Source: an uncultured Prevotella sp. | GTDB lineage: Bacteria > Bacteroidota > Bacteroidia > Bacteroidales > Bacteroidaceae | Assembly (NCBI GenBank): GCA_900320905.1 | Contig: ONTZ01000002.1 | Span: forward strand, 33,852-97,851 | Reading direction: 5' to 3' | Length of the DNA: 64,000 bases | Shown: positions 57,027 to 64,000 of the stretch, in pieces | Numbering within the stretch: the stretch's first letter is position 1 | Layout of the letters: every line of letters starts with the position of its first letter | Translations under genes and position numbers: made by a program | The notes under the pieces: generated by a model | The model's input: only the letters and a program-made list of their open reading frames with translations | Told to the model about the DNA's origin: nothing | Databases searched by the model: none

Positions 57027-59576
57027 ATGAGAATCAGGTTTTATCTAATATCCATCATCGTCTGCCTGTCGGCACTTTCAGTGCAAGCGCAGGACAGTTC
57101 TGTTCGACAAATCTACAACGAAGCAGAGAGGGAATACGACATCGGACGCGTTGAGCAGGCTGTGTCTATCCTGAATGACAATATGGACAGTTTCAGTGGC
57201 AATGTCCGCCAGAGTGCCTTCCGCCTGATGGCACTCTGTCACCTCAGTCTCGACGATGTGAAGAGGGCCGAAGAGGCTACCAGAAACCTGCTGAACGAGG
57301 ACCCCTACTACACCGCCTCGCCACAAGACCCCCAGCGCTTCATCGATATGGTGGAGAACCTGAGGTCGGGCCTTACTGCCACTATCACCACAGCCTCGAG
57401 CCAGGCAGAGAATCTGAACGAGGTGCCTGTGCCCACCACCCTGATCACCGAAGAGATGATCCGTAACTCGGGGGCCCGGAACTTACAGGAGGTGCTGGCC
57501 ATCTATGTGCCCAGTATGAACATCATCGACTGTAACGACGATATCAACATCAGTATGCGCGGCATCTACAGCAACGGACAGGAGAAGATCCTTATCATGT
57601 TGAACGGACACCGCCTGAACAGTTACAGTATCAATATTGCCGCCCCCGATTTCAGTATGAGTCTCGAAAAACTGAAACAGATAGAAGTACTACGCGGACC
57701 AGCCTCATCGCTCTATGGCGGTGTGTCGCTGACGGCTGTCGTCAACCTCATCACGAAACAGGGTGCCGACATCGACGGTGTCAAGTTGAAGGCAGGCGCC
57801 GGCAATCATAGCCAGATGCGTGGAGACCTGCTCTTCGGCAAAAGATACTTCGACCTCGACCTGCTGGTCTGGGGCAGTTTCTACAAAGCCAAAGGAGAAG
57901 AGAGATATATCACCATAGAAGAGACTGCACTGCCTAATTCATACGGCCACGCAGGCGACATCACTATCGGCGGTATCGGCAACAAGCCATCGTACGACTA
58001 TGGTGTTTCCCTCAAATACAAAAACCTGAGGTTCCTCTACAACACGCAGTTCTCGCAGATACAGTCGCCCATGACAATGACCTATCTCTTTGCACCTTAT
58101 GACGTTGAGAAATACAAGACATATGATGGCATCCGTCCCAGTTTCACGACCACCTCGCACCATGCTGACATCAGTTACGGGCAGCAGTTACATAATGTCT
58201 ACCTCAAAGGTGGTATTACCTACGACAACAGCGACATGGCTCACTATCAAGTAATTAGTGATACACAGATTCCCGGCTTCGTGGATTTGCTTCCGCTTCC
58301 TGAAGCGTCACAGGAAACCCTTCGTAAATCAGCCGAAGGCGGTTACTCCAGATATATGAGCGGACAGGAGCATACGTTCGGTGCCAAATTTCAGGGCGAC
58401 TGGAGTTACCTGAACAACAAGAATCACAAGGGGTTGCTGTCTGCAGGTATGGAATACATTTATTTCGAGATGGAAGATGCACGCTACACCTTCGGTTATA
58501 ATTACAAGACGAACCTGCCGGAAACCATCCCCGTCTCTGATCTGGGAAAGGGTAACGAGAACAGTTTTAACACCTATGTCCAGTTGAAACATCATTGGAA
58601 ATCGTTCATTCTCAATGCCGGTCTGCGCTTCGACTACAAACACCGTTTCGATTCTACAAACATCAGGGAGTTCTCACCACGATTGGCACTGATCTATGTT
58701 CAGCCCAAATGGAACGTCAAACTCAGTTATTCCAAGGCCTATATCGATGCCCCATACTATTATAGGAAGACGAATGTGTTCCTCCAGGCCTTTGCTGGCG
58801 TGACAAAAGCATCAGCCCTCTTGGATCCAGAGACGATGCACTCTTACCAGTTGACCTTTGGTGCCACACAATGGGCGAAGGGACTGAACTTCGAGATTAA
58901 TGCCTTCTATAACAAGGCACGTAATAACATCCATATGAATCTGCTCGACTACAGTAACGATGCCAAAAGCGACATCTATGGCATAGAGTTTTCAGGCAGT
59001 TATGAGAGGCCCCGCTTCTCTGCTCATCTGTCTTCGTCCTGGCAGAAGTCACACATATATATGACTTATGATCAATCGATGGACAATCCCCTCAATACAC
59101 CGGAGTTCTCTGCCAATTCCGTATTGACCTGGCGTGCCACCAAACAACTCAAACTACATACCCGTCTTGGTTATTACAGTAAGCAGCATACACAATATTA
59201 CGATATCACCAATTATGTGATGTTAATACAAGTCTCCAATCGAATGGGTGAATTCATGGAATCGATATACATGAAATATCCGAGTTCTCCAATCGATGAT
59301 AGCGGGCTCCCCATCGATATCTCTCCGGAAGATAAAGTCACTTGGGAATCTTTAGCAGACATGTTGGTAAAGGCGAACGAGGGAATTTATACCAAGAAGG
59401 ATATCGACCCGTACTTCCTCGTTGATATCGGTGCCAACTACACCTGGGGAAGGTTCGAGTTTGCGCTGAACATCCATAACCTGTTTGACAAAAAATATGT
59501 ATTGAGTGGTGCCAGTACAGGACTCATCCCGCAAAAAGGCAGGTGGTTCTTGTTCGACGTAGCCTACAAATTCTGA
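57027..59576 (+). CDS. TonB-dependent receptor with TPR-like head (copy 2)
   Basis: This 849-residue paralogue of the preceding receptor is in tandem 15 bp downstream. It has a signal peptide (to about 22), the same TPR-like head (IYNEAEREYDIGRVEQAVSI, RQSAFRLMALCHLSLDD), then TATITTASSQAENLNEVPVP, the plug with VLRGPASSLYGGVSLTAVVN, and the barrel ending RWFLFDVAYKF. The heads and plugs of the two copies align over their full length; the barrels differ more, pointing to different ligands or surface-driven change. It is the last gene of the operon, followed by a strong terminator. Confidence 0.88.
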   Translation: MRIRFYLISIIVCLSALSVQAQDSSVRQIYNEAEREYDIGRVEQAVSILNDNMDSFSGNVRQSAFRLMALCHLSLDDVKRAEEATRNLLNEDPYYTASPQDPQRFIDMVENLRSGLTATITTASSQAENLNEVPVPTTLITEEMIRNSGARNLQEVLAIYVPSMNIIDCNDDINISMRGIYSNGQEKILIMLNGHRLNSYSINIAAPDFSMSLEKLKQIEVLRGPASSLYGGVSLTAVVNLITKQGADIDGVKLKAGAGNHSQMRGDLLFGKRYFDLDLLVWGSFYKAKGEERYITIEETALPNSYGHAGDITIGGIGNKPSYDYGVSLKYKNLRFLYNTQFSQIQSPMTMTYLFAPYDVEKYKTYDGIRPSFTTTSHHADISYGQQLHNVYLKGGITYDNSDMAHYQVISDTQIPGFVDLLPLPEASQETLRKSAEGGYSRYMSGQEHTFGAKFQGDWSYLNNKNHKGLLSAGMEYIYFEMEDARYTFGYNYKTNLPETIPVSDLGKGNENSFNTYVQLKHHWKSFILNAGLRFDYKHRFDSTNIREFSPRLALIYVQPKWNVKLSYSKAYIDAPYYYRKTNVFLQAFAGVTKASALLDPETMHSYQLTFGATQWAKGLNFEINAFYNKARNNIHMNLLDYSNDAKSDIYGIEFSGSYERPRFSAHLSSSWQKSHIYMTYDQSMDNPLNTPEFSANSVLTWRATKQLKLHTRLGYYSKQHTQYYDITNYVMLIQVSNRMGEFMESIYMKYPSSPIDDSGLPIDISPEDKVTWESLADMLVKANEGIYTKKDIDPYFLVDIGANYTWGRFEFALNIHNLFDKKYVLSGASTGLIPQKGRWFLFDVAYKF

Positions 59577-59587
59577 TAAACAACCAG

Positions 59588-59610
59588 AAAGGGGCCCCAA
59601 AAGCCCCTTT
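59588..59610 (+). terminator. Rho-independent terminator of the signalling/TonB operon
   Basis: AAAGGGGC (59588-59595) pairs with GCCCCTTT (59603-59610) around a 7-nt loop and is followed by TCTTGTCTT. It lies 11 bp after the second receptor gene. Confidence 0.87.
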
Positions 59611-59687
59611 TCTTGTCTTAAATAAGAAAAAGCACTCTTTTTAGCAAGATTTTGCAATTCAGACTTTGCAATTTGAGGGAAATTGTG

Positions 59688-59695
59688 TAACTTTG
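59688..59695 (+). promoter_or_regulatory. Promoter of the AAA ATPase gene
   Basis: TAACTTTG is the -7 box, with TTTG at 59664-59667 as -33 element 20 bp before it. Confidence 0.72.
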
Positions 59696-59714
59696 CACAC
59701 GTTTATAAATAATC

Positions 59715-60911
59715 GTGGCAATGGAGGCTTTTTTCCGTACACACAGATACCTCGTGGAGCATACTAATGCACCCGTTCGTCGCACCCTTATGGATGAGAT
59801 TAACTGGGGCGACAGGCTCATCGGCATCAAGGGTACACGAGGCATCGGAAAGACCACCTTCCTGTTGCAATACGCCAAGGAGAAGTTTGATATCAACGAC
59901 CGCCAGTGTCTGTATATTAACATGAACAACTTCTACTTCCAGGGGCATGGTATTGCCGACTTTGCTGGAGAATTCTATCATCACGGCGGTCGCACCCTGC
60001 TCATCGACCAGGTATTCAAGCACCCGGAATGGAACACCGAACTGCGTAAGTGCTACGACCTCTACCCCAACCTCAAAATAGTCTTCACAGGATCGAGTGT
60101 AATGCGTTTGAAGGATGAAAACCCCGAACTAAACGGACTCGTACAATCGTATAACCTGCGTGGGTTCTCCTTCCGTGAGTTCATCAACCTCCTGACGAAC
60201 AATCATTTCCGCCCATACTCATTAGAGGAAATCCTGAACGACCATGAGCGCATCATCAAGCAGATTCTGCCGAAAGTGTCTCCCAACCGTTATTTTCAAG
60301 ACTATATCCATCATGGTTTCTATCCGTTTTTTCAGGAGCATCGCAACTATAGCGAGAACCTATTGAAGACAATGAACATGATGACGGAGGTGGACATCCT
60401 GCTCATCAAGCAGATTGAACTGAAATACCTCACAAAGATCAAAAAACTCTTTTATCAGATTGCGGAAGACGGATCAAAGAAGGCGCCAAACGTGAGTAAA
60501 CTCGCTCACGACATCGAAACTAGTCGCGCCACTGTGATGAACTATATCAAGTATCTCACTGACGCCCGTCTGCTGAACCTCATTTATCCCGTTGGTGAAG
60601 ACTTCCCCAAGAAGCCCGCAAAGGTGATGCTCCACAATTCAAATCTGCTCTATGCTATCTATCCCATTCAAGTAGAGAAGCAGGAGGCCATGGAAACTTT
60701 CTTCGTCAATGCGATGTGGAAGGATCACAAAGTCAACACAGGAGGTCGAGACTGCAACTATCTCGTTGACGGTAAGTTGAAGTTCCGTATCATGGATGCC
60801 CAGCAGATGCAGCGCACAAAGATTCAGGACGATGTGATTTATGCAAGATACAATACAGAGATCGGACGAGGAAACCAGATTCCTCTCTGGCTACTAGGCT
60901 TTTTATATTAG
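59715..60911 (+). CDS. AAA-family ATPase (DUF4143-like)
   Basis: This 398-residue protein belongs to the bacterial AAA_14/DUF4143-type ATPases. The P-loop is IKGTRGIGKTTFLLQYA (about 38-54), the Walker B-like strand is TLLIDQVF and sensor-1-like is KIVFTGSSVMRL. A winged-helix region around NVSKLAHDIETSRATVMNYI and a C-terminal restriction-nuclease-like fold typical of the family follow. Many copies occur per Bacteroidales genome; their function is unknown. GTG at 59715 is the first start, while ATG at 59721 is equally placed. It has its own promoter after a terminator, so it is not part of the preceding operon. Confidence 0.85.
   Translation: MAMEAFFRTHRYLVEHTNAPVRRTLMDEINWGDRLIGIKGTRGIGKTTFLLQYAKEKFDINDRQCLYINMNNFYFQGHGIADFAGEFYHHGGRTLLIDQVFKHPEWNTELRKCYDLYPNLKIVFTGSSVMRLKDENPELNGLVQSYNLRGFSFREFINLLTNNHFRPYSLEEILNDHERIIKQILPKVSPNRYFQDYIHHGFYPFFQEHRNYSENLLKTMNMMTEVDILLIKQIELKYLTKIKKLFYQIAEDGSKKAPNVSKLAHDIETSRATVMNYIKYLTDARLLNLIYPVGEDFPKKPAKVMLHNSNLLYAIYPIQVEKQEAMETFFVNAMWKDHKVNTGGRDCNYLVDGKLKFRIMDAQQMQRTKIQDDVIYARYNTEIGRGNQIPLWLLGFLY

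Positions 60912-64000
<3,089 letters not shown>

Noticed and set aside
54561-59576. A SusC/SusD polysaccharide-uptake locus
   Set aside because: There is no SusD-like lipoprotein, no SusC-type N-terminal beta domain, and the adjacent GT5 and GH5 genes are far away and separately transcribed.
59715-60911. AAA ATPase as a seventh gene of the signalling/TonB operon
   Set aside because: A strong terminator (59588-59610) and a separate promoter (59664-59695) lie between them.

Overview
The window looks like chromosomal DNA of a Bacteroidales bacterium, most likely a Prevotella-type gut or rumen anaerobe. Three things point there. Most genes are preceded by the Bacteroidetes -7 box TAnnTTTG and lack a Shine-Dalgarno site. 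The protein families are typical of that order: DUF4270, DUF4251, M64 peptidase, two-component propeller kinases, a GT5-only starch synthase and a GH5 enzyme ending in a YYDLQGR motif. The energy metabolism is anaerobic with a sodium pump: Na+-NQR, NhaD, reverse-type rubrerythrin and pyruvate:ferredoxin oxidoreductase. No phage, insertion sequence, CRISPR array or rRNA was found; one tRNA-Ser(CGA) is present.

Layout. 1-7.5 kb (minus): nqrA-B-C-D-E-F followed by an overlapping nhaD, a sodium-motive-force unit whose NqrC carries an extra cysteine-rich tail. 7.6-16.8 kb: tamB-like envelope gene, LysM glucosaminidase, cytidine deaminase, a beta-helix lipoprotein, rubrerythrin, a DUF3298-like lipoprotein and a lipocalin-like fragment. 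16.9-23.2 kb (minus): fur-purA-hisS, and an AraC regulator with an M49 peptidase and an AlkD-like protein. 23.5-26.1 kb: GT5 protein, DUF4270 lipoprotein and a 43-residue conserved-looking ORF.

26.1-30.8 kb holds the most foreign-looking DNA. A UvrD/PcrA helicase is fused to an N-terminal CoiA-like nuclease domain and changes from GC-rich to AT-rich in mid-gene. Next to it are a zinc-ribbon membrane protein and a HicA/HicB toxin-antitoxin locus with a second, truncated HicB. 31-33.2 kb: a lipoprotein and an ECF sigma/anti-sigma operon. 33.2-35.7 kb: an ADP-ribosylglycohydrolase and a nonsense-interrupted HD gene lie between two tandem arrays (42-bp and 43-bp units) that share a core motif in opposite orientation. 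35.8-48 kb: carB, yigZ, tRNA-Ser, DUF1015, GH5, serA, serC, folK, M64 peptidase and an ATP-grasp protein.

48.2-59.6 kb is the best candidate for an undescribed system. It is a six-gene operon with overlapping or nearly touching reading frames: receiver-PP2C phosphatase; membrane-anchored coiled-coil WD40-like protein; propeller sensor kinase that has lost its phosphoacceptor His; sensorless histidine kinase with an intact His; and two tandem TonB-dependent receptors with an N-terminal TPR-like domain. It reads as a route from the outer membrane to a cytoplasmic Ser/Thr phosphatase with no DNA-binding output. The window ends with an AAA ATPase and nifJ, whose 5' end carries a perfect 71-bp tandem duplication that breaks the frame.

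All calls rest on reading the sequence and remembered family motifs. No searches were run.
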